Positions 35,854-47,045 of a DNA stretch of 64,000 nucleotides are shown piece after piece (the first letter of the stretch is position 1; every line of letters starts with the position of its first letter). Both the position numbers and the translations under genes were made by a program. Origin of the DNA: Erodium maritimum (taxonomy: Eukaryota; Streptophyta; Magnoliopsida; Geraniales; Geraniaceae); contig OY997590.1 of NCBI GenBank assembly GCA_963921825.1, forward strand, positions 61,680,012 to 61,744,011, read 5' to 3'. The notes beneath the pieces were generated by a model. It was not told the origin of the DNA. It did no database searches and saw nothing but the letters and a program-made list of their open reading frames with translations.

Positions 35854-36041
35854 GTTACAGCAGATGAGAACGATCAATGCGAAGAAGCTTTACAAAAATT
35901 ACGCGAAATGGAGAATCAACTGTTGGATTCAGCATCAAAAGGCCAATTCACTCTGACTCCAACAGAAGGGTCTGTAGCTCAAGGGCATCAGATTGATACT
36001 CATGCAACAGCCAACCCAAGGGCCAAAATGGACGATCATTA
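35852..36041 (+). CDS. Exon-like open stretch, host gene fragment (3' terminal exon?)
   Basis: After the acceptor-like sequence ..ACATTCCAG the + strand is open for about 61 codons and ends in TAA at 36039-36041. The composition is protein-like and hydrophilic (VVTADENDQCEEALQKL at the start, KMDDH at the end), with a short heptad-like stretch. No family recognised. The sequence left of LINE1 (TTTATTGAAATCTCTTGTACATTCCAG, positions 24935-24959) is a good intron 3' end for the same exon, so the LINE probably inserted at an intron-exon junction. Other exons were not found in the window; it may be a relic. Confidence 0.4.
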
Positions 36042-36350
36042 ACACATGAAGGTGTAAATACTAAATACAATCATGAGTAAAGCAGTTGTTCAAATAGGGG
36101 ACAGGTAAAGAAATTGTAATTAGTAAATATGATTCCACATGCTTCACCTCATCATAACATCTTTAATAAATCCCCTAGTATCTATAAAGAGCTCGTTACT
36201 ATTCAAATCTTGATGGGTGATGAGAAAAATAAACTTCTAATCTCATATGATGAATATTCGGGAACATCCAACTCCATTAGATTATATGCAAACTATTTAG
36301 CAGATTCAGGCTATGTTGAAGCCAAACTAATTATCCAATTCCATCATAGG
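36042..36350. other. Flank between the exon-like sequence and copia X2
   Basis: A 74-codon open frame (36129-36353, + strand, MIPHASPHHN..) runs into the copia LTR edge. No homology recognised, so it is not called as a gene. Confidence 0.4.
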
Positions 36351-36450
36351 TGAATTTCCCCCTAAGTTTATTGATCATAACTGGTAGTACAATGCATAGA
36401 GACACAGTCTTTTTCTTGAGAAAGCATAGAGACACAGTCTTAGTTGAGAC

Positions 36451-36979
36451 CATGGTTGTAAATGGTGCTAGTAGCTAGTCGGGCGGTGAGGACCCTAAGC
36501 GTTAGGCGGGGACTAGTCGGGACCTAGGCGGATTTAATTTTTTAATTATTAATAAATATATATTACACAAATATACTAAAAAAATCAAAATATATACTAT
36601 ATTTGTATACTATAAAAAATATCAAGTATCAAAATACAAAAAAACTAAACCAAATAATGCTCTTATTTTTATTTTACTCTTTATTTTAATAAAAATCTAA
36701 ATTATAATTATAAAACACAAAGAGGGACACCTCACATATTCTTTTTATCAAGAAATTAAAGACCATTACAAACATATTGTCTCTCTCAACTTTCTATTTC
36801 TTTTTCAAATGTCCAATATCACAAACTAGAGTCATAGTTTTCGACTAATCGAATGAGACGACAAGTCGGGTTGTTTTCAAATTTTGGGGCCTAGGCGGGG
36901 CGACGAGTCGGGCGTTTTTACAGATTTTGGGGCCTAGGCGGGGGCCTAGGCGAACTAGGCGAGGACTTTTACAACCATG
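36451..36979. mobile_element. hAT-type MITE (529 bp, 8-bp TSD)
   Basis: Perfect 8-bp TSD GTTGAGAC at 36443-36450 and 36980-36987. Terminal inverted repeats are CATGGTTGTAAA / TTTACAACCATG. Both ends contain GGCGGGG/CCTAGGCGG-rich subterminal motifs; the middle is AT-rich and non-coding. The 8-bp TSD indicates hAT mobilisation. Confidence 0.85.
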
Positions 36980-37013
36980 GTTGAGACACAACTCTGATAT
37001 AAGATAAAATGTA

Positions 37014-38634
37014 GGGTAAATTACGTTGACATACCCCGAACTATAGGCGTTTAACGGTTTACTACCCCGAAGTTCATTCGTAACGATCGTCTACCCCGAA
37101 CTAACCAATAATTACGACGTTATCCCCTCTCATCCACTTTTCCATCTGTTCACTGTTCATTTTTCCTAAAATTCCGAAACTGCCCTCACATATATAACCC
37201 TTAAAATATAAAATTAATTGATTAATTATTATAAAAAAAACTAAAAACAACATTAAATTATTTATAAAAAAAATACAAAAACTAAAACACTCCTCCTTAT
37301 CACGAAACAGACCTAATCTCAGTAAATAAGAACCAGAGCCGCCGTCCCTTTATCTTCAACCTCTCTTCATCTTCACGGTCACAGCGGCGGCGAGCTTCGT
37401 CTCCATACCTTCTCCGACCAAGCTTCATCTCCTTAGCTTCTCCGATCAAGCTTCGTCTGATGGTTACTTCACACGCTGGAGGCGATGTTGATGTCGGCCG
37501 GAGCTCGCACGGCGCCACCGTCCCGGAGAAGGGAGATCCATCCATGACAAGATTTGGAGCGGCTTCGTATCCTCGAAGAACACGACTAGACACGTCTTCG
37601 TCTTCCTCGCGTCGACATGCACGAACCTACAGAAACCAGAACGGGCATGATTTTCCCTCATTTCTCCTCGCCTCTATTTCAGATCCACGTTCATCTAGTT
37701 ATTTAGAATTAGGATCAGATTTTTGGATATTTATTTTGGTTCAGAATTTGGGGGTTTCTGGTTTGGATATGGCGAGGCTTCAAGTTTGGGGAATTTTGAT
37801 TCAGAATTTGGGGGTTTATAGTTTGGATATGGTTAGGCTTTGAGTAAGGGATTTTGGTTCAGAGTTTTGAGGCTTCAGAGAAATATTGATTTTGGTTGCG
37901 TTTATCATGTACTTCTGTTAGATCAAAGCTTTTTGAAATCATGTTAACCTGGAGATGGTGTTGTTCATTTCCAGATCAATTTTTTTGGATGAATAAACTA
38001 ATAAAAAAAGAACACAAAACTTTTTTTTTGAAACTAAAGAACACAAAACTTAATTTTTGATGAAATCATGGCTGTTTTTTATTTTTAATATTGTAGATAT
38101 GTAAATTATATATTATTAATAATATTAATAATAAAATTTTATAGAAAAGTTTATTAACATATAATAAAAGTAATTAATATGAAAAAAGAATTTCTTATAT
38201 CAGATTGAAAAAAAAAGGAAAAAAGTAGTAAAGAATTTAGGTGTTAAAGGAATTAAACTAGTTTAAATCATATTTTAAAAATTAAAATTAAAATTAAAAT
38301 TTATAATTTTTATTTTTATTTTTTAAGTCATAGTTTAAATCATATTTTAAAAATATTTTTTTATCAATTTATAAAATATGTGTAAAATAATAATTTATTT
38401 ATTTTAGATTTAATAAGAAAAAACAAATTTTAGAGTTTGAATGGCAAGGGTGTAATTCTGGATAACAGTTGAGGGTATTTTCGTCATTTTACAAAAAAAA
38501 TTAACAGTAATGGATGGAAATGGGATAACGTCGTAATTATTGGTTAGTTCGGGGTATACGATTGTTACGAATGAACTTCGGGGTAGTAAACCGTTAAACG
38601 CCTATAGTTCGGGGTATGTCAGTGTAATTTACCC
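37014..38634. mobile_element. Mutator-like non-autonomous element, possible Pack-MULE (1621 bp, 9-bp TSD)
   Basis: Perfect 9-bp TSD TAAAATGTA at 37005-37013 and 38635-38643. Long terminal inverted repeats of about 110 bp (GGGTAAATTAC.. ends) differ at only a handful of positions. Between them, about 37290-37990 is GC-rich, exon-like sequence (a C/T-rich leader, then an open frame starting ATG at 37460 with GGDVDVGRSS..), followed by T-rich intron-like sequence. AT-rich filler makes up the rest. Long TIRs plus a 9-bp TSD are the Mutator signature; an internal gene-like piece is what Pack-MULEs carry. No transposase. Confidence 0.82.
37460..37843 (+). other. Gene-like fragment inside the Mutator element
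   Basis: A 127-codon open frame with a basic, Ser/Arg-rich N-half (RRTRLDTSSSSSRRHARTYRNQ) sits in locally GC-rich sequence, unlike the AT-rich rest of the element. The C-half looks like translated intron (FWIFILVQNLG repeated twice). The donor gene was not recognised. Confidence 0.35.
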
Positions 38635-38707
38635 TAAAATGTATACATATAGTTATGATACAATATAAGTACTACTGTAATATAAGATTGAGACTCTCTG
38701 ACTAACA

Positions 38708-38718
38708 GGCTCCCCTAG
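38708..38718 (-). other. Polypurine tract of copia X2
   Basis: On the - strand CTAGGGGAGCC lies directly before the TGTTAG start of the 3' LTR. Confidence 0.7.
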
Positions 38719-38768
38719 TCAAGGCATGGTTAGAAAGAATACAGAGATTGAATCTGAAGTTTTAGAAA

Positions 38769-39338
38769 GGGAAACTACCAATACCACCCAAAATCATGCT
38801 CATTTAACTGATGTTTACTTTAAAATTTAAAGTTAACCGATGCATACCCTTAAGTTTCGAAATGTAACTCAAACCCCTCCGTCAGCTAACGATTTGTGTT
38901 TTTGCTTGTACATGTTTTTTTTTTTGCTTCAAAACATATTCAATATGCAACTTGATAGATAGATCTTGAAAAAAGAAAGTTTTTGGCGCAAGAAAAAATT
39001 AAATCGGAGTTGAAACGAAGCGGGAAAGATCAAAATAAGAAACTTGGTGGAAAAAAAAATCAGCCATGCGAAAATCGCAGCCCTTGGGCAATATGCGATT
39101 CCAAAGTTGGGATTAAGTCGTATTTCATATTTAAAGATTGTGTTGTATTTGAAAACTCCCCTATATATATATATATATTCACTTATTAAATGACTGAGGC
39201 TATTTTCGTCATTTTAGCTGACATAAGGGGTTTTTAGTTACAAGTCGTAACTTCATGGTATGCATCAGTTAACTTTAAACTTCAGGGTAAACATCAGTTA
39301 AATAGGCATGGTTTTGGGTAGCTATTGGTAGTTTTCCC
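38769..39338. mobile_element. Mutator-like MITE (570 bp, 9-bp TSD)
   Basis: Perfect 9-bp TSD TTTTAGAAA at 38760-38768 and 39339-39347. Imperfect terminal inverted repeats of about 90-100 bp begin GGGAAA(A)CTACCAATA. It is inserted at the end of the copia X2 pol region. The centre (about 38980-39060) contains a block shared with the element at 50024-52112. Confidence 0.85.
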
Positions 39339-39347
39339 TTTTAGAAA

Positions 39348-39577
39348 AATGTCGATAGGAGACCTTCTATAAAAACATCTGCAAACTGGTATGACGATGG
39401 TACATGGAGCATGTGAACTAGTACTGGAGCAACTTTTTTACGTACAAAATGTAAGTCTAACTCAACATGTTTGGAACATTGATATTTTTTATGATAAGCT
39501 CGAAAATTATTGTTAAGACCAAATAAAAAAAAAATATCAGAATGCTCTGATTCAGGAAGAATCAGGGTGAGAACCAA
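39348..39577 (-). pseudogene. copia X2 RNase H C-terminal remnant
   Basis: This is the end of a copia polyprotein: YQCSKHVELDLHFVRKKV followed by MLHVPSSYQFADVFIEGLLSTF, which matches the conserved KHIEID-HFVREKV..LHVPS-QFADIFTKGL ending of copia RNase H. The frame is interrupted by the Mutator MITE at 39338 and ends at an unclear edge near 39577, where LINE6 begins. Confidence 0.85.
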
Positions 39578-39589
39578 CGATTATAGAGG

Positions 39590-41586
39590 GGTTCAACCAA
39601 AGGGAGCCAAAAGGCCAAACGTTTTCTTAACCAAAAAAAACAAGGAATAAAAAACAAACAAAGAAATGAAAACCCCCGTTAAACACGAGTCGTCGCCTCC
39701 TTCCTCTTGGCAGCCAATTCACGGAGTGAAGACCATGTGTCGGTACCCTGAGCCGAAACTATGACCTGAGAATTTCCTTTTCCCATACGCCCTTGTTCAA
39801 CTTGTTTCCCAATATTGACATGAAGAATGTATGTTTCCCGGCCAGAGACCTTTGGTTTACACGTTAAGGTATAACATTCCGTTAAATTCTTGGGTGGGCG
39901 ACTCACTCGCTTCGATTTAACCAGTGCATCCTTCCACGGAGATGCCACCTGCTGTTCAATCGAATCAGAAATTGTATCTAACTTCTGCTGGGTATCGGAT
40001 ACAACATGTACCAGGCCCACAACCAACCCAGACGCAAGCCCTGCTTCAACTGGACTGGACTAAGCACACTCAGGCCCAAACACTTGAACCGGCCCAATCT
40101 CATCCACGCACCGAGCCTCGTCTTCCTCGTGAATTACGCCGGCGTGGTCTTCTGCAACAGACGCGATCATCTTCCCAAGTAAATCGCAATCTCCAGAATC
40201 GGTGAGAAGATCACGGATAATCCCAACCGTGCCATCCGAAGATATCGAATTTGCTCGATGATCGTGATCAACACCATGCTCACCCAAAACCGGCGAGTCT
40301 CCGACGAAGCCTACAGACGCCCCGCCAGTCCATGGCACCAACATCCCTCCCAAGGTGTCCTCTAACGAGTTCAAAACGACCTCATCCACAAATAACGTCG
40401 CTGACAAGTGTTCCTCCAACATGCTTTGTTTCTGTACCTCAGAAACAGAGTCTCTCGTCGAAGCTATCCCCGTCCCGCGACGCCATGCCATGGCGACAAA
40501 TAATACATATCCATCAATTTTAAACCCATTAAATAGCTCGATCGCCTTCGCCGTTGCTCCTTTTGAATCAAATCGAACAAAACCGAAATATCGATTACTT
40601 CGATTCGGTCGTTTAGGAACGTTTATAGACACAATCTTACCAAAGGGACTGAACACGTTTCGAGTCTAATCTTCCGACGCTACGAATGGTAAGCTGTGCA
40701 CAAAAATCTCGTCCTCCTGTTCTATGAACCTCCCGCTTCTCACTGCCCGACGCCGGAGAAGAGCCTTTGTCTTCGCAACCGTCTTCGACTCTGTACCAAC
40801 TCGAGGTAATACAGTCTCAGCAATGACCGGAGATTGGGACAACTCCGGGCACGCTTTATTCCTTGACTCAGAACGCAAAGCATCGGATGCAGCAGCTGGT
40901 GCTGCAACCTGAGCAGAAACAGGTCGTTGCCTTCGTTTGGTACGATCATGGACATGGTCCAAGACTATATCGGCATGCTCAGCTTCATGTTTCTTCTCCC
41001 TTGCCGATCCCTTACGGATCTTAACTGAATCATGCGCAGGAACATTCGTCGATTCCGAAAGTGATAACACATGATTTAAAGCATGCACGACTGACCCTAG
41101 AACCACAGTTATCTCTGCCAAAAGCCCCTTGACAGAATTGGAACTCCGGCGCCGTCGGAAGTTGAAAGAGAAGCCATTCCCCCTTCTTTGTTTGAATCAC
41201 ACCAGCACCACAACTCTGCTGTTGATCGCGTCACTCCCACTGAAACGAAACCAAGAGGTCGAAAACGCTGTAGTATGTCAAAGGGACACGAAGGAGATCC
41301 TCACCAAAGACGAGGCTCACCAAAGACGATCCTCACCAAAGACGAAGGACCGGAGGGATTCGCCGACCTGAACCCCTCTGCTAGCCAAGGACGCGTCGGA
41401 GACAGAGTAGAGTGGAGATGCACCGGAGACGAGAAACGGGAGGGACGACTGGTGCGCGGCGGCACAAGCGATCCCTACAACTTGTCTGCTACTTTTTGAT
41501 CAAAGACAAACGGAACGTTGATGTTGTACATGATTACTAGTCATGTACACATAACTTATGTTATCACAAAAGACAATGGTAGCAGT
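39590..41586 (-). mobile_element. LINE fragment (LINE6), ORF1 only, inside copia X2 pol
   Basis: RRM-type LINE ORF1 sequence occupies the gap between copia integrase (frame breaks after VIFD at about 41587) and copia RNase H (about 39577). No ORF2 motif and no clear A-tail were found, and no TSD was identified, so the edges are approximate. Copia RT is absent, so part of the copia was lost at the same place. Confidence 0.6.
39679..41121 (-). pseudogene. LINE6 ORF1 with RRM, two in-frame stops
   Basis: One reading frame of about 480 codons is interrupted by TAG at 40666 and 40060. The RRM is in the middle: FVHSLPFVASED before the first stop (RNP2-like), then FSPFGKIVSINVPKRPNRSNRYFGFVRF (RNP1 RYFGFVRF at about 40590) and AIELFNGFKIDGYVLFVAMAWRR. 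The C-terminal part has SPWKDALVKSK and PPKNLTECYTLTCKP. Both blocks have counterparts in the ORF1 at 58226-59783. This is the RRM class of plant L1 ORF1. No ATG start could be fixed. Confidence 0.78.
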
Positions 41587-42491
41587 CGAAAATGACATGG
41601 CGAGAGATGATGATCTTGTTGGGGGAAAGGTCAAGACAATGGTAGCCACAATAATTAGAGGGATAACCGATAAAAATACAAGCGCAAGAACGAGGGGAAA
41701 TCTTGTGAGGACTCGTGGAAAATAGGTTGGGATAGCATAGGCACCCAAAAACACGAAGATGGTCGTAGGCGGGAAAAGTGTGATAAAGGAGTTCGAATGG
41801 GGTCCGAAAAGAAAGAGTTTTAGTCGGAAAAAGGTTAAGAATGTGAACAACCATGTTTAGACCTTCAACCCAAAATAAGGGTGGCAGTTGAGCTTGAAAG
41901 AGGAGAGTTCGAACTACGCTATTGGTAGTACGAATCATGCGTTATGCTTTTTCATTTTGTTGAGAAGTACGAGGAAATAAGAACTGAAAAAGTACCCATG
42001 AGAAGGAAAGAAATTGTGAAAGAGTTATTGTCAAATTCGCACTCATTATCAATCGAAGATATTTAATATGTAGACCAATCGCGTGCGAACATAGGTGTGT
42101 AATCGAAAAAACATGGTAAAAGTCTCAAATTTAGCACGTATGGGGAAAACCCATAAAAAGTGAGAGAATTCGTCCAATAGTAACAAATAATACTTAAATC
42201 TACTAGGACGAATAACAGTTGACGTCTAAAGATCATGATTTCCAATAAATGAGTAGTACGAGAAAAGGAAGAAGAAAAGGAAAGGCGTAAATGTTTGCCT
42301 AATTGACATGCATGACAAACATGGAAAGAAATATCTTTAGTACAAGAAATAAATATCCTAGAAAAAAGAAATTTAAAAGTGTGCTTGTCGCGGTGCCCAA
42401 GACGACGATGCCAGGCGGTGGGAGAAACAACAGTAGAGAGCAATAAAGATGTCACTAATGACGAAGTGGAGGGAGACATGGGGTATATCAC
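41587..42491 (-). pseudogene. copia X2 GAG-pre-integrase and integrase, frameshifted and truncated
   Basis: It is homologous to copia X1 in the same order. The zinc region WHRRLGHRDKHTF..CHACQLGKHLRLSF is at about 42430-42280. The middle of the integrase core is scrambled by frameshifts around 42230-41940. The last block from 41938 (MIRTTNSVVRTLLFQAQLPP, GCLCYPNLFSTSPHK, CIFIGYPSNYCGYHC, SRHVIFD) is intact and stops at the LINE6 junction. Confidence 0.88.
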
Positions 42492-43100
42492 ATCAGAGAA
42501 GAGAAATCCCGATCCACAATTCCTTCACACAAAACCTGTAAGGATTGAATTCGATAGAACAACCATTATCAGGAGTGAATTTACGAATAGAGATAAGATT
42601 TTAATAATAGCATGACTAACAAGAACATCACGCATGAGAAATTTTTTATGACAAGTAAAAATAGAGAATTGACTGGTATAATCAAGCAAAACATCACCAC
42701 TATCAACTACATTCGAGCTACAATTCGTACATGGTTTAACTTTAAAAATCGTACCTGCACAAGATGGTGCACACGTGTTCTATGACTGATGTTGAGATTG
42801 AATGGAAGATGGGTCATGTGCTGAAGGTGTGGAAGTTGAATAGAGAGAGTTGAACCCATGTGACTCATGGAGTTCACGGTACTGGAGCGAGAAAGAAGCC
42901 ATGAACGTTGTTGAGATCTTTGCGTCGTCTGGTGCTAGAAAGGACGACAGATGGTGTGCCGGACCAATTTGCCATCGCGGTAGGTATGAGGAATGATGGG
43001 AAGGAGCTGCACTGAGGAGACCAGATGTGAATCCATGAAATGAAGACCTACGATTAAAGTTGTTGCAACTACTATTGGGTCTCTTTGTAGGGTATGAAGA
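42492..43100 (-). pseudogene. copia X2 gag C-terminal and protease region, degenerate
   Basis: From 43100 the - strand reads a Ser/Pro-rich gag tail (MSSYPTKRPNSSCNNFNRR..). On joining 43101 with 52285-52290 across element D, the frame continues SNFILR-MSSYPTKRP, which shows one gag gene was split. No clear protease DSGA motif survives before 42491. Confidence 0.65.
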
Positions 43101-43105
43101 CATAC

Positions 43106-44554
43106 TCGCAACGGAAGCAAATAAAACTCAAGACCATGTCATGGAAAGACTACCAAAGATTAGATACACAAGAGCATAAATCGACACAAGTGTTCTTACC
43201 AATTGTTCAAGAACACGAGTAGAGAAGTGAACACCAAGGAAAGGATGACCGGCTTGGGTCTCCAAGACGCCTACGTATCCACCCCGGGAATCAAAGCCTC
43301 GTAGTTCTTGAGTTTGAGGACTCAAGAACACAACAAGATGGAGAGAGCAAGCCAAACCGGAAATTGAAGGGAGAGAAAATACAAGTTGTTCTTTTTGTGG
43401 GTTGTGTCTTATTAAGTTGAAAAGATGACTCTTAAGTCATCTTATCCCATCAACATAATAGAATAATAGTAAATAGGACAAAATATGGTGTAAAGTATCT
43501 AGAAGTTGGTGGTAAGTTGGTGTATTGAATCACCAACTACCTAATCTAACTAGTTTACTTGGAACCATTTAGTTAAGACTCAACTAGTTGGTTGGTTCCA
43601 TAGGACTTTGGTGGCATGGGTCGCCCATGGACCTCGCGAGTGATGGCTCGTGGCCATTCCCGATGAGGTCCCATGATGCGCTCATTGCCTCACCTTCCAT
43701 CCCGGTTATCTCCAACATTAACCAACACGACAAATCCCAAGACTCCAAGTCTTGTCTCGATCCGTAAAGTTCTAATTACTTACGGGCACATGACCCAAAA
43801 CCCAGTTTTGGTCATGCCCCATGACAACTTCCCTCTTGGCCATTCTCCATAAATGTGTTAATGAGTTTCATCCTCCGGTGTGACCCTTAGGCTTATGCAT
43901 GTCGGTAGATCAACGTAAAATCATATTTTACTTGATCCTACATAAGTGGCAACTAACGAGAATTTAGTATAGCCTGACACTGCATAACGAATCGATCCCG
44001 TCGATTCCAACCTTTCTGTCGTCACTGTCATTATCCTTTTATCACCGATATCCTGATTGAGATAAGGCATAGAGCCGTCATCCTTATTATTCTCAATCAC
44101 TGTTCCTTGATATGTGAGATGACTGAATATATGATACCCAATATCATGTGCATGACCATGCTATTCTTTCAGTCACTCTCGATCAAGTAGTCGAGAACCG
44201 ATATTTTTCCCATACCGTAGTATGAGGGATAAATCCCTTAGCCGTCTTTCGTGTCACTCATGTAGTCCGCCCCAAGCCAATCTTGACCGTTATGGAAACC
44301 TTATCACAAGAAACGTTGGGATCAGGTCAAACTCAGTTGTTTACTATATAGTAATCACAAAGACTCCTTGGTCTAAGGATACATGGCAAGCTACGACAAT
44401 GAATATGTTCATGAATTTATATATGGAACATATTCATGTCGGGTCGTCCAATATCATGTCCCACATGATATCTATGATCGGACTCTGGGCTCACATTCCA
44501 ATGACTAACAGAACATAAGCCATAAAGAGCCATCTTTCATACTAGTCGCTTCTA
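43106..44554 (-). repeat. 3' LTR of element D, missing its first about 112 bp
   Basis: It is homologous base for base in long stretches to 47995-49428 (for example 43591-44545 with 48465-49425). Its right end stops at TCGCTTCTA, where the other copy continues into the LTR start. Confidence 0.8.
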
Positions 44555-44590
44555 TGTAGGGTCTCGAGGTGGGGTTGGAGATGAACCAAC
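44555..44590 (-). other. Remnant of element D internal region (36 bp)
   Basis: This short spacer follows the 5' LTR end. It should include the primer-binding site (- strand GTTGGTTCATCTCCAACC), but I cannot assign it to a tRNA. Confidence 0.45.
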
Positions 44591-46756
44591 TCGCAGCAGA
44601 AAATCAATGATGTAATAACCACTCCCGGTCAACGCTAGTCAAACCTGCGAAAAACAGGAAAATTTAAAAATTTTAAGACTGACAGTTAAGTGAACCTAAA
44701 ATGACCCCGAGTGTCATACCGGACTTAAGTTAACCCCGTTATTGACCAAAGTGAGTTCCGGGGGACTCAGGGCAACTTTCTGATCAGTTTGGGAAATGTT
44801 GACTTTTCGCTGGAAAAGTCAACCGAGCGACGTTTTGGTCCATTCGAGGACCGTTTTGGATCCAAAAAGCTTAGCCGTCGTCGCGCGGTCTTAGTTGAGC
44901 CGTTTTCTTGTAGCCCGCCAAGTTTCGTAATTTCTTGGGAAAAGTGCCCGTTCGGGGCCCGAAACGTCCGTTTTTCGCGAAACTGATTTTGTCCAACACT
45001 TGGTGGTGTTAGTTTTGGGGGGAAAATGAGTGGTGGGGGAGAGGGTGGCCGGCCACACTTAATTAAAAAGAAAAAAAAAGAGAATTGTAGTTAGTTGTTG
45101 AAATTAGAAAAGGAAGAGGAGAGTTAGAGAGAGAAGGAGAAGGAGAAGAAGAGAGAAGGTGAAGAAGGTAGGGTTTTGTGGGTTGTTCAACCCTTGGATC
45201 GATTCAAAGCAAGAAGAAAACGTCTTCCCCTCGTTCTCCTCTTGGGTAAGCACCGAACCGATCGTTGTTTTGATAGTTTTCAAATGTTAGGGTTTGGGTG
45301 AAACTATTAGTTTAAGGTGGTTTTGATGTTGGTGTAATTGTTGGAGACGTTTTGGAGGTGTGGGAGAGGAAAGATGACGTTTTCCGGTGACCGGAGGCTC
45401 GGGAGGAGCTCCGGCCACCGTGGGTGGTAGCCGGCCGGCCATGGGGTGGCTGGCCGGAGCTGGGACCAGCCACCACCATGGTGGCCGAGCCCCCCCCCCC
45501 CTTGAACCCTAGGGCACGGCCAAATAGGTTGGGTGGGGCCCACGTGCTCGGTTGCTCGAGTTTTAGTGTTCGGGTGGTTTAAAACGTTCCCCGGACCATT
45601 TATCCTTAACCGAATCGAAAATTGGAATTAAATTGGAGAAATTGTAATTTATCGGGTTTAGAAACTTTAAACGTCATTTAATTGTCTCGGAAGTCGGAAT
45701 TAAATTCGGTCAAGTACATTGGGACCCTTGAATTATTCTAAGACCGTAGAAACGAAAACGGGGACTTTTGGAGCCCTGGAAGGGCATTTACTAAACCCGG
45801 GCAGATTCGCCATGTCGGGCGAATCGGGCCTTGACGGGTCCCTTATCGATAATGTCGAGTAATTGGGAAGTTTGGGAGTGATCGACATTGTCGGGGTTAA
45901 GTTTGGGCATCGAGTTTAACGATTTTCAGTTTATTCCTGCAAGTTGTTAAGTGCCTTTAAATTGTGTTCTTTTAGATCGTGCCACGGACCGAGGCAAGGG
46001 AAAGCTGGGTGAGTGACTGAGATCATCACCGGAGCTCGTTGTTTGGCTTTTGGGAGAACACGCACGAGGTAGGGAAAAGTAGTCGGATCTCGGCCCTGAC
46101 TGGGGAAAGTTAACAGTAGAATTGCATGTGACACCGGGGTGTCGTGGGTTGAATAGGTTTATTTAAATGTTAGAAAAGCATGATACGGGATTGTAGCGTT
46201 TATGAGAAAAGCATGTGACACTTAGTAGTGTCGTAGGAGCAGAGAACTTAGCGTTATTAGAATTACTAGAGGCATATGACCATGCCCGGAGGTTGTTTGT
46301 GAACTTATCGATATTAGGAGTACTGGAGGCATATGACCATGCCCGGAGGTTGATTGAGAAACTGTTGATATTAGGACTGTTGGAGCTTTGGTTAAGCCTG
46401 AGGTTGATTGATTATGGTGTCTTGGGTGGCCTTAAGAGCCCGTGTTTTTATTGTTGAGTTTGGGTGGCCATGAGAGCCCGTGTTTTGCTGTTGTGTCTTG
46501 GGTGGCCTTGAGAGCCCGTGTACTAAGGTTGGTGTCTTTGGCTGGCCTGACCGAGTTAGAGTCTCGGGGGGTGGCAAGCATTCTTTAGCTGGCTTACGAG
46601 TTAGAGTCTCGGTAAGTTGCAAGCGTGTTTTATTGTTGAGTTTTGGGTGGCCATGAGTGCCCGTGGGGTCGTTGAACCCGTGTCTTTACCTTTGGTGTTT
46701 GGGGTGGCCATGAGTGCCCGTGGGGTTGTTGAGCCCGTGAGTTACTGTTGGTGTGT

Positions 46757-46985
46757 CTTGGGAGGCCGTGAGTGCCTATGGGGCTGTTGAGTCCGTGTTA
46801 CTGTTGGTGTGTCTTGGGAGGCCGTGAGTGACTGTGGGGCTGTTGAGTCCGTGTTACTGTTGGTGTGTCTTGGTAGGCCGTGAGTGCCTGTGAGGCTGTT
46901 GAGTCTGTGTTTTACTGTTGGTGTGTCTTGGGAGGCCGTGAGTGCCTGTGGGGCTGTTGAGTCCGAGTTTTACTGTTGGTGTCTT
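46757..46985. repeat. Minisatellite in the solo LTR, 56-58 bp unit, four copies
   Basis: Units beginning cttggkaggccgtgagtgcc start at about 46757, 46813, 46869 and 46927; degenerate related units extend left to about 46430. Confidence 0.85.
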
Positions 46986-47045
46986 GGTGGCCATGAGTGC
47001 CTGCGAGTGTTGAACTTGTGTTGTTACTGGTTGTTGAACTTGCTT

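Larger units (their letters stand above)
36351..38707 (-). repeat. 3' LTR of copia X2, split by two DNA elements
   Basis: On the - strand it starts TGTTAGTCAGAG (38707) and ends GGGGAAATTCA (36351). Removing the hAT-type and Mutator-type insertions with one TSD copy each leaves about 190 bp, a normal short copia LTR. A direct repeat of about 19 bp (gcatagagacacagtct) occurs at about 36392 and 36425. Confidence 0.78.
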
